A DNA stretch of 27,620 nt from Propionibacteriaceae bacterium UBA6122 (GCA_002428365.1 DIVW01000012.1:1-27620); one strand, 5' to 3'. Counted from the stretch's first letter, positions 6,826-14,759 are shown. The notes: generated by a model not told the origin, from the sequence alone. Program-made: numbers and translations.

Positions 6826-7341
6826 ATGGGACTGCCCTCAGGATTGCTCGGTCAAGGTGAAGTCGAAGTGCTGCACTTGCGCACGCACGCCAAGGCGCTG
6901 ATCGCACCGGCGTTGGTGCTGTTGCTGGCGGTGGTGGCTACCGGATTGGCATTCGCATTCCTCCCAGCGTCGATGCTGCCGTGGGGAGCTTGGGTGGCCG
7001 TGGCACTGGCCGCGCTGGTTATCGTCATCTGGACGGTAGTGCCCTTCCTGCGCTGGCTGACCACCACCTACACCTTCACGAGTCGGCGAATCATTACCCG
7101 TCGCGGCATCATCAACAAGAGCGGGCATGACCTGCCGCTGACCCGGATCAACAATGTGGCCTACGAGCGCTCCCTGAGCGACCGGATCTTCGGCTGCGGC
7201 ACGCTGCGGTTGACCACCGCTGCCGATGAGCCGGTGGTGTTGGCGGACATCCCAGACGTCGAGCGGGTGCACGTGGTGATGACCGAGCTGCTGTTCGCCG
7301 GGGATGACCCGATTAAGCGGCCCCAACTGAAGGACGAGTGA
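6826..7341 (+). CDS. PH-domain membrane protein (bacterial PH / YdbS-like)
   Basis: Membrane protein of unknown role, 171 aa. Two transmembrane helices (about 25-46 and 52-74) precede a bacterial pleckstrin-homology-type domain (about 80-155): YTFTSRRIITRRGIINKSGHD then LPLTRINNVAYERSLSDRIFGCGTL, which matches the YdbS/DUF304 pattern with its conserved RI-x-NV and GCGTL. ATG 6826 is chosen over the GTG at 6805, which would add seven residues across the presumed promoter. The gene corresponds in position to Rv3278c of M. tuberculosis, between birA and gtrA. Its stop overlaps the gtrA start by four bases. Confidence 0.88.
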   Translation: MGLPSGLLGQGEVEVLHLRTHAKALIAPALVLLLAVVATGLAFAFLPASMLPWGAWVAVALAALVIVIWTVVPFLRWLTTTYTFTSRRIITRRGIINKSGHDLPLTRINNVAYERSLSDRIFGCGTLRLTTAADEPVVLADIPDVERVHVVMTELLFAGDDPIKRPQLKDE

Positions 7342-7766
7342 GCTCAACAGAGGCCGCGTCCGCGCCGACTCGGCCCGCGCTCGGTCTGCAGTTGTTCCGG
7401 TTCGTGGTGACCGGTGGGCTGGCGGCAGTAGTCGACTTTGGCTTGCTGGTGGCCTTGATGAACCTGTTCGGCTTCGATCCCAACCTGGCCAAGGCGCTCT
7501 CTTTTGTTGCTGGCACCACCACCGCCTACCTGATCAATCGCCGTTGGACCTTCGTTGCCGAGCCGTCCAAGCGCCGTTTCGCTGCGGTGGTGGCCCTCTA
7601 TGGCCTCACTTTCGCACTGCAGGTCGGCCTGTTCGCGGTGCTGTTTCCGTGGGTGTTCGCCACCTGGGGCAGCAAGACGCTGGCCCAGGTGGTCGGCTTC
7701 GTGATCGCCCAGGGTGTGGCCACCACGGTGAACTTCATCGTGCAGCGCAGCCTGATCTTCCGCTGA
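7338..7766 (+). CDS. GtrA-family membrane protein
   Basis: Small four-helix membrane protein of the GtrA/DPMS3 family (142 aa), thought to help flip or present polyprenyl-linked sugars during cell-surface polysaccharide synthesis. Signatures: FVVTGGLAAVVDFGLL (22-37), TTAYLINRRWTF (61-72) and the C-terminal VNFIVQRSLIFR. Helices are near 21-43, 49-66, 83-105 and 116-136. Start GTG 7338 overlaps the preceding stop (GTGA), so translation is probably coupled to the PH-domain gene. The next gene usually found here, purK, is missing; a convergent gene ends 15 bases downstream. Confidence 0.9.
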   Translation: MSSTEAASAPTRPALGLQLFRFVVTGGLAAVVDFGLLVALMNLFGFDPNLAKALSFVAGTTTAYLINRRWTFVAEPSKRRFAAVVALYGLTFALQVGLFAVLFPWVFATWGSKTLAQVVGFVIAQGVATTVNFIVQRSLIFR

Positions 7767-7781
7767 GGCGGGGCGCGAAAC

Positions 7782-9860
7782 TCAGCGAACCCGGGCTCGC
7801 ACCTTGCCCGAAAGGCTGGTCAGCAGCTGGGTTGAGCCGTTGAAAGTGGCGCGATAGGTCTTGGAGCCGCGCGGCTGCCGCTTCACGGTCACCTTCGCTT
7901 TGCCGTTGACCACCAATACCCTGGCCACCACCACTGAGCCGCGGCGGATCGTCACCGTGCCTTGGGGTGCCAGACCCGATGCGGTCACTGTGATGGTGAA
8001 GCGCACCTTCTTGCCTCCCAGAGCCTTGGTCTTCAGCGAGGTCTTGCTGGCCAACTTGGCAATGCTGACCTTGTTGGTGGCCGTTGTGCTGAACGACTTA
8101 CCGAAGGCAGAGTTACTCGCGGTCACGGCGTAGGTGAGGACGGCGCCCGCATCTGCTGGCACCACTTTGTAGGCGGCGGCACTCCCGACTGAGGCGCTGC
8201 CGCGCTTCCAGCTGAAGGCGTAGTTGGTGCCGGTTTGCAGATTCCACGCACCGGTGTTGCCACTCAGGACGCTGCCGACGCGCGCCGGGCCAGCAATGCT
8301 GGGCGCGGTTACCGGCGACAGCCCACTGGCCAGGCTCACTGCGGACGTCGGATCGTCCCCGGCGGCGACGGTTACCGTCGCGGCTGCGCCTGCTGAGGCT
8401 GCGGCGGCGTACCACCGGGGCAGCAGGACTTCGCCGCCAGCCTCGCCGGTAACCAACAGTTTGTAGCTGCCCGGACGTAGCAGCGGGTGGCCGTTGACGT
8501 CGGTCGGCGGGGCGGGCAACTCGGCTCCGCCGGTGGTGTACAGCCGCCAGCCGGGGGTCACGGTGTCACCGGCGGGAGTGCTGACGCCGATCCGCATCCG
8601 AGCCGAGCGGGCCAGGCTGAGGTTGAGGTTGTCGATGGCTGCGCCACCGCTCACGCTCAGCTGATCGGCGGCGGCGGAGGTGTCGGCCGTGGCGCCGGCG
8701 GCGTAGTACTGCGGGAACCACGGTGGCGTGGCCTCGGCCGACTGAAGTGCCGCACTCGCCTCGGCGCGCACCCGCCAAGAGCCATCCGCCACTGAAAGCG
8801 CCCAGCGTCCATTTCGGTCGGTGGTGGCGGCAGGCGCGTCGATGCCGTTGGTGGCGGTGACAGTGATGCCGGCCAGCTTGGCTCCCGTGCCATCGGTGAC
8901 AGTGCCCGACAAGGAGTGGAAGTAGCCAGCCGGATCTGGGTAGATCAGTCGTTCGTTGTGGGTGGTGGTGGCTCCTTCGGCAACTGCGATCGCCGTGGCA
9001 CTGGGGTACGTCTCTTTGTTACCGCTCCACCAGGTCGAGCGCACAGTGCCGCCCAAAGGGTCGTGATAGCGCAAGACGAAGTCGGTGGCCCCCAGCCCGT
9101 CGATCCGGAAGTGCCCGGTGGTGTCGGTGTGGGCGGTGCCGGCGTAGCCAGCCGAGGTTTTGGTCCACGCCGTCACCTCGATGCCAGCCAATGGGGCCGA
9201 ATCGGCGTCGTTGACCAGAATGCCCTCAATGCTGCCCGCCCTGGTGAGGGTCAGATTCTTGGTGAGCCCGCCATTGGTCGGGATGGTGATGATCTCCTGG
9301 GGGGCCGCCGTCCAGCCGGAGACCGTGCCGGAGGAGAGCGTCAACGCACCACTTCTCATGTAGCCGAAGTCGTAACGGCCCGAACTGTCGGTTCGGACGC
9401 TCTTGACGGAGCCGCCCCGGTTGATCAGCACCGCTACGTTCGGCACTGGGTCACCGTCGCTGGTGGCTACCGTGCCCGAAAGGGTCGCCAGTCTGGGGAA
9501 CTGGACGGTGAAGTCGATCGTTTGGCCACCAGCCAAATGGGTGGGCGCGGGCTGGGACGTCGAGCCGGTGGCGGTGCCGTCGTACCAAAGCCGGTAGCCA
9601 TCCATCACTGCGGACTGAACCGAAAAGGTGTAGTCGCCGTCCTCGATGCCCGTCATGGTGTATTGGCCGGTTTCAGTGGTGTTGCCGCCGCCGCTGCCGC
9701 CCACGTGGATCAGGGCCGTGAAGGCGATTGGAGCACCGTCGGGGTCAGTGGCGTGGAAGACGACCGTGTTGGTGCCAGCCGCTTGGGCGGGCGGGGCGAC
9801 GAGTAGGCCGCCAATCAGGGCTGCGAGCAGCACGAACACCAGTCGAAGGGCGCGCGACAT
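7782..9860 (-). CDS. secreted multi-domain beta-sandwich protein (carboxypeptidase-regulatory-like and Ig-like)
   Basis: Exported protein of 692 aa with a Sec signal peptide (residues 1-27, cleavage after AQA). The mature part is a string of beta-sandwich modules: an N-terminal module (about 29-120), three carboxypeptidase-regulatory-like repeats (about 125-205, 208-300, 315-400; each with a GT/GI-V...G-x-P-x-A-x-V start and TD-x-x-G-x-Y/F core), a less clear module (420-510), an Ig-like module beginning APSIAGPARVGSVLSG (519-600) and a basic C-terminal Ig-like module (603-692). There is no LPxTG motif or C-terminal membrane anchor, so it is probably released or held non-covalently. Excellent ribosome site GGAGG six bases before ATG 9860. 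No enzymatic domain seen. Not part of the usual gene order here; probably an adhesin-like or scaffold protein. Confidence 0.85.
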   Translation of the reverse strand: MSRALRLVFVLLAALIGGLLVAPPAQAAGTNTVVFHATDPDGAPIAFTALIHVGGSGGGNTTETGQYTMTGIEDGDYTFSVQSAVMDGYRLWYDGTATGSTSQPAPTHLAGGQTIDFTVQFPRLATLSGTVATSDGDPVPNVAVLINRGGSVKSVRTDSSGRYDFGYMRSGALTLSSGTVSGWTAAPQEIITIPTNGGLTKNLTLTRAGSIEGILVNDADSAPLAGIEVTAWTKTSAGYAGTAHTDTTGHFRIDGLGATDFVLRYHDPLGGTVRSTWWSGNKETYPSATAIAVAEGATTTHNERLIYPDPAGYFHSLSGTVTDGTGAKLAGITVTATNGIDAPAATTDRNGRWALSVADGSWRVRAEASAALQSAEATPPWFPQYYAAGATADTSAAADQLSVSGGAAIDNLNLSLARSARMRIGVSTPAGDTVTPGWRLYTTGGAELPAPPTDVNGHPLLRPGSYKLLVTGEAGGEVLLPRWYAAAASAGAAATVTVAAGDDPTSAVSLASGLSPVTAPSIAGPARVGSVLSGNTGAWNLQTGTNYAFSWKRGSASVGSAAAYKVVPADAGAVLTYAVTASNSAFGKSFSTTATNKVSIAKLASKTSLKTKALGGKKVRFTITVTASGLAPQGTVTIRRGSVVVARVLVVNGKAKVTVKRQPRGSKTYRATFNGSTQLLTSLSGKVRARVR

Positions 9861-9990
9861 TCAAACCTCCACAAGGAGCTCGGTCCTGCCACAAACTCCG
9901 CACCCCTGCGTCGTGTAGATCCCGATCAAGCCAAAGATAGCGAGCCGGACAAGGGGTCGCCCCGGCGCATTTCTACGGACGCGGCTAGGG

Positions 9991-10035
9991 AAAAGACCGC
10001 GGGGCCGGCCCCCGATGAAGAGGCCGGCCCCGCGG
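9991..10035 (-). terminator. Rho-independent terminator of the S51-like gene
   Basis: Perfect 14-bp inverted repeat, CCGCGGGGCCGGCC (9997-10010) and GGCCGGCCCCGCGG (10022-10035), with an 11-base loop. On the minus strand the stem is followed by TCTTTTCCC, giving a short U-tract. It begins 14 bases after the stop of the S51-like gene. Confidence 0.88.
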
Positions 10036-10048
10036 CGAGGTCAGTAGC

Positions 10049-10765
10049 TCAGAGGACGGTCATCTTCTGCGGCTCAACCAGCACGCCGCTGGACGTCGGC
10101 AGGTCTGAGGGCATCACCCGGTAGACGCGCTTGCCGCGCGCCTCGGCGACGAAGTTGGTGGCCACGCCGTCGATGTAGTGAATGCCAGCGCCGTCATCGG
10201 CGGCGTACCCGCCGGTGAGGTCGCCGGTGGCCACCGCATCGGTGTAAGCAGGTGCTCGGCCGGCTTCACCGTCGAAGTGCGGGCAGAAGCTGCCCTCAAC
10301 CAGGTTCAGGCCACCGCGCCAGGCTCGGTAGTCGCCGAAGGTGTCAGTGATGCAGCCCGAATACCAGCAGGCGCCACCGGCGCCAACACCGGACAGCACG
10401 ACGTCGTCGGCCTTGGCGCGGGCCTTAATGGCCTTGTCAACGCCATGGGCCTTCCACAAAGCCAGCAGGTTCACGGTGTGTCCGCCGCCGACCAGGATGA
10501 TGTCGGCATCGGCGATGCGGGCGATCGAATCGGTGGAGCTACCGTCCCAGAGGGTCAGCACCATGGTGCGGACGCCGAGGGTGCCGTAGGCGAGCAGGAA
10601 CTTGTTGATGTACTGCGGATCGTCCGCTGAAGCCGTGGGAGCGAAGCAGACCAGCGGCGATGACTTGCCACTGATCTCTAGCAGGTAGCGGTCAAGGTTG
10701 GTTGGGGCACCGTGTTCCGACATTGAGAACCCGCCGCCGCCCATCGTCACGATTTGCGCAGTCAT
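10049..10765 (-). CDS. peptidase S51 (dipeptidase E-like) family protein with altered nucleophile
   Basis: Cytoplasmic 238-aa protein of the S51 / class I glutamine-amidotransferase-like fold; active members cleave Asp-X dipeptides. Family features: TMGGGGFSM (7-15), CFAPTASADDPQYI (40-53), ILVGGGHTVNLLALWKAHG (90-108), ITDTFGD (139-145) and CPHFDGE (161-167). At the nucleophile elbow, where the family has G-x-S-A-G, this protein has GVGAGG, with Gly128 in the serine position; codon GGC at 10384-10382. Asp and His candidates (Asp141/145, His163) remain. It may be inactive or have another function. ATG 10765 has no clear Shine-Dalgarno, but CACAAT lies six bases upstream. A strong terminator follows. 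It sits in the interval where purK is expected. Confidence 0.87.
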   Translation of the reverse strand: MTAQIVTMGGGGFSMSEHGAPTNLDRYLLEISGKSSPLVCFAPTASADDPQYINKFLLAYGTLGVRTMVLTLWDGSSTDSIARIADADIILVGGGHTVNLLALWKAHGVDKAIKARAKADDVVLSGVGAGGACWYSGCITDTFGDYRAWRGGLNLVEGSFCPHFDGEAGRAPAYTDAVATGDLTGGYAADDGAGIHYIDGVATNFVAEARGKRVYRVMPSDLPTSSGVLVEPQKMTVL

Positions 10766-10771
10766 GGCTCA

Positions 10772-10777
10772 ATTGTG
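10772..10777 (-). promoter_or_regulatory. possible -10 box of the S51-like gene
   Basis: CACAAT on the minus strand, six bases before ATG 10765; the leaderless spacing matches other genes in the window, though the first base deviates from TANNNT. Confidence 0.3.
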
Positions 10778-10880
10778 ACAGAGAGCTGGGCCGGTTTACG
10801 CCGATTCGCCCCGCTCGGAACTCGGTCGAAGCCGAGGCGATCACGAACTGCGCGCTGCAGTCGTCGGGCCGTGGCTTGGA

Positions 10881-10900
10881 CCCCCGGTCCGGTTCGGGGG
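10881..10900. other. hairpin in the purE upstream region
   Basis: CCCCCG (10881-10886) and CGGGGG (10895-10900) form a 6-bp stem with an 8-base loop within the 195-base non-coding gap between the S51-like gene and purE. Role unknown; the rest of the gap shows no ORF and no purK remnant that I can recognise. Confidence 0.3.
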
Positions 10901-10960
10901 AGGATGGTCGAGACTGAGGGCGGTTCAAGCCGCGATGCATTTCAGTGATGGGAGAAGCAG

Positions 10961-11455
10961 ATGGGTGATTCGCCGCTGGTGGGCATCGTGATGGGCTCGG
11001 ATTCGGACTGGCCGGTGATGAGCGCGGCAGCTGAGGCCTGCAAGGAGTTCGGCATCGCCTACGAGGCGGACGTGGTCAGCGCCCATCGGATGCCGGAGGA
11101 CTCCATCAACTACGGGCGGACTGCTCGCGAGCGTGGCCTGAAGGTGATCATCGCTGGCGCAGGCGGAGCCGCGCACCTGCCCGGAGTGCTGGCCGCAGTG
11201 ACCCCGCTGCCGGTGATCGGCGTGCCGGTATCGCTGAAGGTGCTCGACGGCATGGATTCGCTGCTCTCGATCGTCCAGATGCCTGCTGGGGTTCCAGTGG
11301 CCACCGTCGGAATCGGCAATGCCCGCAATGCTGGCCTGCTGGCGGTCCGGATGCTGGCCACCGGCGACCCCGAACTAATGGACAAGATCGTGGCCTTCCA
11401 GGCCGAGCTACGCGACGCGGCGCGAGCCAAGGGCGCAGCGGTACGCGGACGCTGA
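10961..11455 (+). CDS. purE: N5-carboxyaminoimidazole ribonucleotide mutase
   Basis: Converts N5-CAIR to CAIR in de novo purine synthesis. 164 aa, full length. Signatures: VGIVMGSDSDWPVM (7-20), VVSAHRMPED (38-47) with the catalytic His, VIIAGAGGAAHLPGVLAAVTPLPVIGVP (62-89) and LSIVQMPAGVPVATVGIGNARNAGLLA. These are class I PurE features, which require PurK to make N5-CAIR; class II AIR carboxylases differ. PurK is not in this window, although it normally lies just upstream. ATG 10961 is preceded by GGGAGA six bases upstream. The gap to the following LCP gene is 78 bases. Confidence 0.95.
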   Translation: MGDSPLVGIVMGSDSDWPVMSAAAEACKEFGIAYEADVVSAHRMPEDSINYGRTARERGLKVIIAGAGGAAHLPGVLAAVTPLPVIGVPVSLKVLDGMDSLLSIVQMPAGVPVATVGIGNARNAGLLAVRMLATGDPELMDKIVAFQAELRDAARAKGAAVRGR

Positions 11456-11533
11456 AGCGGCGCGGCTGACCAGTCGGCTTGGCCCCGCGGGCAATACTGA
11501 AGACGGTCCAGTTTCCGTCCAGCCAGGAGGGTG

Positions 11534-13057
11534 ATGAGCACAGCCGCCGCCGGTACTCGGGTGGAGTTGCCCACTCCGCAGGTGCGCAGTCAAGGCATTT
11601 CGCTGCGCCGGGGTCTGGTGCTGATCGGATTCTCCGCCCTCATTCCGGGCACTGCGCAGCTTGCTGCTGGCAACCGAACCGTGGGCAAGTGGGCCGTCCG
11701 GGTCTGGGCGGGCATTGTCGCGGTGGTGTTGTTCGTGGGGCTGCTGGCGCTGCCCTTCCGCTCCTTTGTGATCGGCCTCTACGCCAACCAGATCACCTTG
11801 ACCATTCTGCAATGGGGGGTGCTCGCCTACGGCATCGGCTGGGCGCTGCTGCTGCTGGACGCCTGGCGGCTGGCTGACCCCCGGGCGATGTCGCGAACCG
11901 GCAAACTGATCTCGGGTGGCTTGGCGTTGGTGTTGGCCGTGACTGGGACGGGCATCGCGTGGAGCGCGTCGGGCATCTTCGGTACGCAGAAGTCGCTTTT
12001 CGGCGACATCTTTGGTGGCGGCGGTAACGCCCAGGTGCAGAACGGACGCTTCAACGTGCTGCTGCTCGGCGGCGACGCTGGCGCTGATCGCACCGGCCTA
12101 CGTCCGGACTCGATGACAGTGGCAAGTATTGATGCCGAAACCGGCCGGACGGTGCTGTTCAGCCTGCCGCGCAACCTGCAACGAGCCCCGTTCCCGGCCG
12201 ATTCGCCGCTGCACAAGCTTTACCCCAACGGCTACTACTGCCCGGAAAAGTCGCTGGCCGATCAGTGCATGCTCAATGGCGTCTACACCATGGCGACCCA
12301 GCACAAGAAGCTTTTCCCCGGGGTGAAGTACCCCGGGGTGGAAGCCACCAGGAGTTCCATCGAGGAGATCCTGGGCTTGAAAATCAACTACTGGGCGATG
12401 ATCGATCTCAAGGGCTTCGAGAAACTGATCGACGCGGTCGGCGGGATCCGCCTCGATGTCGGCAAGAGGGTGCCGATCGGCAGTCTGCACGGCAAGAAAG
12501 GCGTGTACGGCTGGATCGAAGTCGGCAAGAACCAGCATATGGACGGTTTCCACGCGTTGTGGTTCGCCCGCTCGCGGGAGTACTCCACCGACTATGAGCG
12601 GATGTTGCGACAGAAATGCGTGATGAGCGCGATGGTCAAGCAACTCGACCCGGCCACGGTCCTGACCAAGTTCCAGGCCTTGGCTGATGCCGGCAAGCAG
12701 GTGGTGGCCACCGATCTGCCCGCCGATCAGATCGGCACCATGCTCGACTTAGCAATGAAGGGCAAGGCGCTGCCGATGGCCTCGGTGAGTTTCACTCCGC
12801 CGACCCTCAAGGCTGCGGTGAAGGGCGACATTCCTACCGTAAACCCCGACTTCGCGCTGATTCGTCGGCTCACCACCGAGGCGATCGCCGCGAGCGAAGC
12901 AAAGGACAAAGCTGGCACCCAGACCCAGGCTGCGCCGGGCTCGACGAAGCCGTCCGGGACGACCCCCACTGCTGGTGGATCGAGCAAGCCGACCAAGAGC
13001 ACCAAGACGAGTAAGACCAATACCGACAACCTCGACAGCATCTGCAAGGTCAGCTGA
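11534..13057 (+). CDS. LytR-CpsA-Psr (LCP) family protein
   Basis: Predicted phosphotransferase attaching polyprenyl-pyrophosphate-linked glycopolymers to peptidoglycan outside the membrane. 507 aa. The N-terminus holds four hydrophobic helices (about 27-46, 53-75, 88-110, 125-144), more than the single anchor of the textbook LCP protein. The LCP domain spans about 173-375: FNVLLLGGDAGADRTGLRPDSM (Arg190, Asp192), LFSLPRNL (Arg213), GVEATRSSIEEILG, FEKLIDAVGGI and ARSREYSTDYERMLRQ (Arg346, Arg348, Arg356, Arg359 lining the pyrophosphate site). A Ser/Thr/Lys/Pro-rich tail (about 457-497) follows. AGGAGG (11525-11530) is close to both GTG 11531 and ATG 11534; ATG 11534 is preferred. Equivalent to the LCP gene near Rv3267 in M. 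tuberculosis. Confidence 0.92.
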   Translation: MSTAAAGTRVELPTPQVRSQGISLRRGLVLIGFSALIPGTAQLAAGNRTVGKWAVRVWAGIVAVVLFVGLLALPFRSFVIGLYANQITLTILQWGVLAYGIGWALLLLDAWRLADPRAMSRTGKLISGGLALVLAVTGTGIAWSASGIFGTQKSLFGDIFGGGGNAQVQNGRFNVLLLGGDAGADRTGLRPDSMTVASIDAETGRTVLFSLPRNLQRAPFPADSPLHKLYPNGYYCPEKSLADQCMLNGVYTMATQHKKLFPGVKYPGVEATRSSIEEILGLKINYWAMIDLKGFEKLIDAVGGIRLDVGKRVPIGSLHGKKGVYGWIEVGKNQHMDGFHALWFARSREYSTDYERMLRQKCVMSAMVKQLDPATVLTKFQALADAGKQVVATDLPADQIGTMLDLAMKGKALPMASVSFTPPTLKAAVKGDIPTVNPDFALIRRLTTEAIAASEAKDKAGTQTQAAPGSTKPSGTTPTAGGSSKPTKSTKTSKTNTDNLDSICKVS

Positions 13058-13106
13058 ATCTCGGGAACCGTCCCCACGCCCTGGAGAGGCTCGCGGGCCT
13101 TCCGGT

Positions 13107-13970
13107 TTAGAGCTTGCCGGAACCCAGGATCGAGAACGCCCACTTGCCGACGGCAGAGGTGAGCTCGCGACCGGTGGCGAAATCGGGCACCCGGGTCATC
13201 ACGCACAGCCGGTAGTCGCGGCCCTCGCCGGTCACCGACCCCATCGAGTTCACTGCCCACAGATTGTCGGTGGATTTGAACTGCACCCAGCCGTTCTTCA
13301 GGTGCACCTGGACGCTGGCCGACTTTGGCTGGCCGACCCCCCAGGTCTGGTCGTCCTGGACCTGCCCCATCAAGTCGTAGATGAAGCTGCACTGCGCCTT
13401 GGTCAGAGCTTGGGTCTCACCGGTGGCTAGGGCCTTCACGAGCTTCACCTGATCGCCGGGGGTGGTCCACGTCCAGCTCCATTGATCGGCTTTGGCTGAG
13501 TCGAGTCGGGTGTGGGTTAGCCCGAGCGCGTCAGCAAGGGTTTGGTAGGCCGGGTAGCCGGCGTAGGTCCAAAGGGCGGTGGCGGCATCGTTGTCGGAGT
13601 TGGTGATCGCCTTTCGAGCGTGCTCAAGGTTCTCCGGGCTGAGTTCGGCGCCCTCGGCGGCGGCCTTGCGTAGCGCCATCGCGACGATCATCGGCTTGAC
13701 CATGGACGCACTCTGGCTGGCGTAGCCGCCATTGAAGCTGTAGGTGCCGCCGCTGCGGACGTCCTCGATGAAGACGCCGAACTTGTCGCTGCCAGCGGAG
13801 ATGATTTTCAACGCCTGGTCGAGCTGGTCTTTGATGGCCCCGGTGGGCGCCACCGTCGGCTGTGGAATCGCCGGGGGGGTTGAGCAGGCGGACAGGCCGG
13901 TGACGGCCAGGCCGCCAGCGAACACGGCGGCGGTGGTGAGCAGGGAACGGCGAGAGATGCCAGCGTCCAT
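13107..13970 (-). CDS. Tat-exported lipoprotein, class A beta-lactamase-like serine hydrolase
   Basis: Extracytoplasmic lipoprotein of 287 aa. The signal has a twin-arginine motif ISRRSLL (5-11), a hydrophobic core and a lipobox LSAC with Cys29. The mature domain has the penicillin-recognising serine hydrolase triad: SxxK as SMVK (Ser89, Lys92), SDN (125-127) and KNG (225-227) in place of KTG. I do not see the class A ExxLN (Glu166) motif, so efficient beta-lactam hydrolysis is doubtful; a DD-peptidase, esterase or penicillin-binding role is possible. AAGGA lies nine bases before ATG 13970. It follows the TIGR03089 gene by 34 bases on the same strand, so the two are probably cotranscribed. 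Convergent with the LCP gene. Confidence 0.85.
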   Translation of the reverse strand: MDAGISRRSLLTTAAVFAGGLAVTGLSACSTPPAIPQPTVAPTGAIKDQLDQALKIISAGSDKFGVFIEDVRSGGTYSFNGGYASQSASMVKPMIVAMALRKAAAEGAELSPENLEHARKAITNSDNDAATALWTYAGYPAYQTLADALGLTHTRLDSAKADQWSWTWTTPGDQVKLVKALATGETQALTKAQCSFIYDLMGQVQDDQTWGVGQPKSASVQVHLKNGWVQFKSTDNLWAVNSMGSVTGEGRDYRLCVMTRVPDFATGRELTSAVGKWAFSILGSGKL

Positions 13971-14004
13971 CGGTTTTAGTCCTTGTTGGTGGGGCCTGCG
14001 GCCA

Positions 14005-14703
14005 TCATGCCATCGGGGTGGTTATCCGCTCTGTTGCGACCAGTCGGGTCAGGGCAGTCGGCTCCATGGCGCCGTCCACGATCACCGCCGACCCGCCGCC
14101 CAGCAGCGGTGCGATGACTGCCGCAGCCAGGGTCTGCCAACCATCACCTGGCCGCACCAGGGTGCGTCCCGGCTGCGGGGCGACCAGCAAATCGGCGTGC
14201 GTACGGGTGCCGTCGGCATCGATCCAGGCCGGATCGGTGGGCTCGACGGGTCGCACATAGTGCGCATCGGATTGGCCCAGCGCCTCAGTGCTGAAGTCGA
14301 GCACTTCGGCTGGCAGATCACGTAAGCCCAGTCCGAGCGGATGCAGGGAACAGGCCACGGTGAGCTGGCCCGGAAGCGCGGACGGATCGAGGGGGCCGCG
14401 TACCACCACCGCAGCTAAGGGGTCGGGATCGAGGCGGTAGGTGCAGCCGGCCTGCCAGGCGGCCAGTGGCCAGACGAGGCTCATCCAGTGGCCAGGATTG
14501 GTGCGATTCACTTCGCCGACCACGACGCTGCCTTCGACCTCCCAGGAGGAAAGCAGGTTGGCGGTCTTGTCCACCCAGTTGGCGAAGCTGCGCACGCTCA
14601 GTTCGGTGCGAGCCCCCGAATCGGTGCCGTACCAGGTGATCAGCGGGTCGGCGCCGCGAGACCGCACCGCCTTTTCCAGCGCCTGAATGATGAGGTTCGC
14701 CAC
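14005..14703 (-). CDS. TIGR03089 family protein (truncated AMP-binding-like)
   Basis: Conserved actinobacterial protein of unknown function, 232 aa, resembling the N-terminal part of AMP-dependent acyl-CoA synthetases but far too short for a full enzyme and lacking the C-terminal catalytic lysine domain. Recognisable parts: PLITWYGTDSGARTELSVRSFANWVDKTANLL (20-51), the PLAAWQAGCTY segment (79-89), LHPLGLGLRDLPAEVLDF and the C-terminal AVIAPLLGGGSAVIVDG. It corresponds to Rv3268, next to the LCP gene. GTG 14703 has TAGGAT seven bases upstream and no Shine-Dalgarno. It is divergent from manC across 69 bases. Function is not known. Confidence 0.85.
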   Translation of the reverse strand: MANLIIQALEKAVRSRGADPLITWYGTDSGARTELSVRSFANWVDKTANLLSSWEVEGSVVVGEVNRTNPGHWMSLVWPLAAWQAGCTYRLDPDPLAAVVVRGPLDPSALPGQLTVACSLHPLGLGLRDLPAEVLDFSTEALGQSDAHYVRPVEPTDPAWIDADGTRTHADLLVAPQPGRTLVRPGDGWQTLAAAVIAPLLGGGSAVIVDGAMEPTALTRLVATERITTPMA

Positions 14704-14710
14704 GACCCGA

Positions 14711-14716
14711 ATCCTA
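14711..14716 (-). promoter_or_regulatory. -10 box of the TIGR03089 gene (TAGGAT, leaderless type)
   Basis: TAGGAT on the minus strand, seven bases before GTG 14703. Confidence 0.5.
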
Positions 14717-14759
14717 GGCGCTCAGGCGCTGGTGTGGCGCGGGGGGTTGGCCAAGGCTC

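Noticed and set aside
8916..9806. 296-codon plus-strand frame over the secreted protein gene
   Set aside because: No recognisable motifs; the minus frame has a signal peptide, a strong ribosome site and domain repeats.
9861..9990. Possible riboswitch in the leader of the secreted protein gene
   Set aside because: I found only short self-complementary bits such as GAGCTC and no known riboswitch core.
13058..13106. Terminator between the LCP and serine hydrolase genes
   Set aside because: Only a 5-base AACCG/CGGTT pairing with a large loop and no U-tract.
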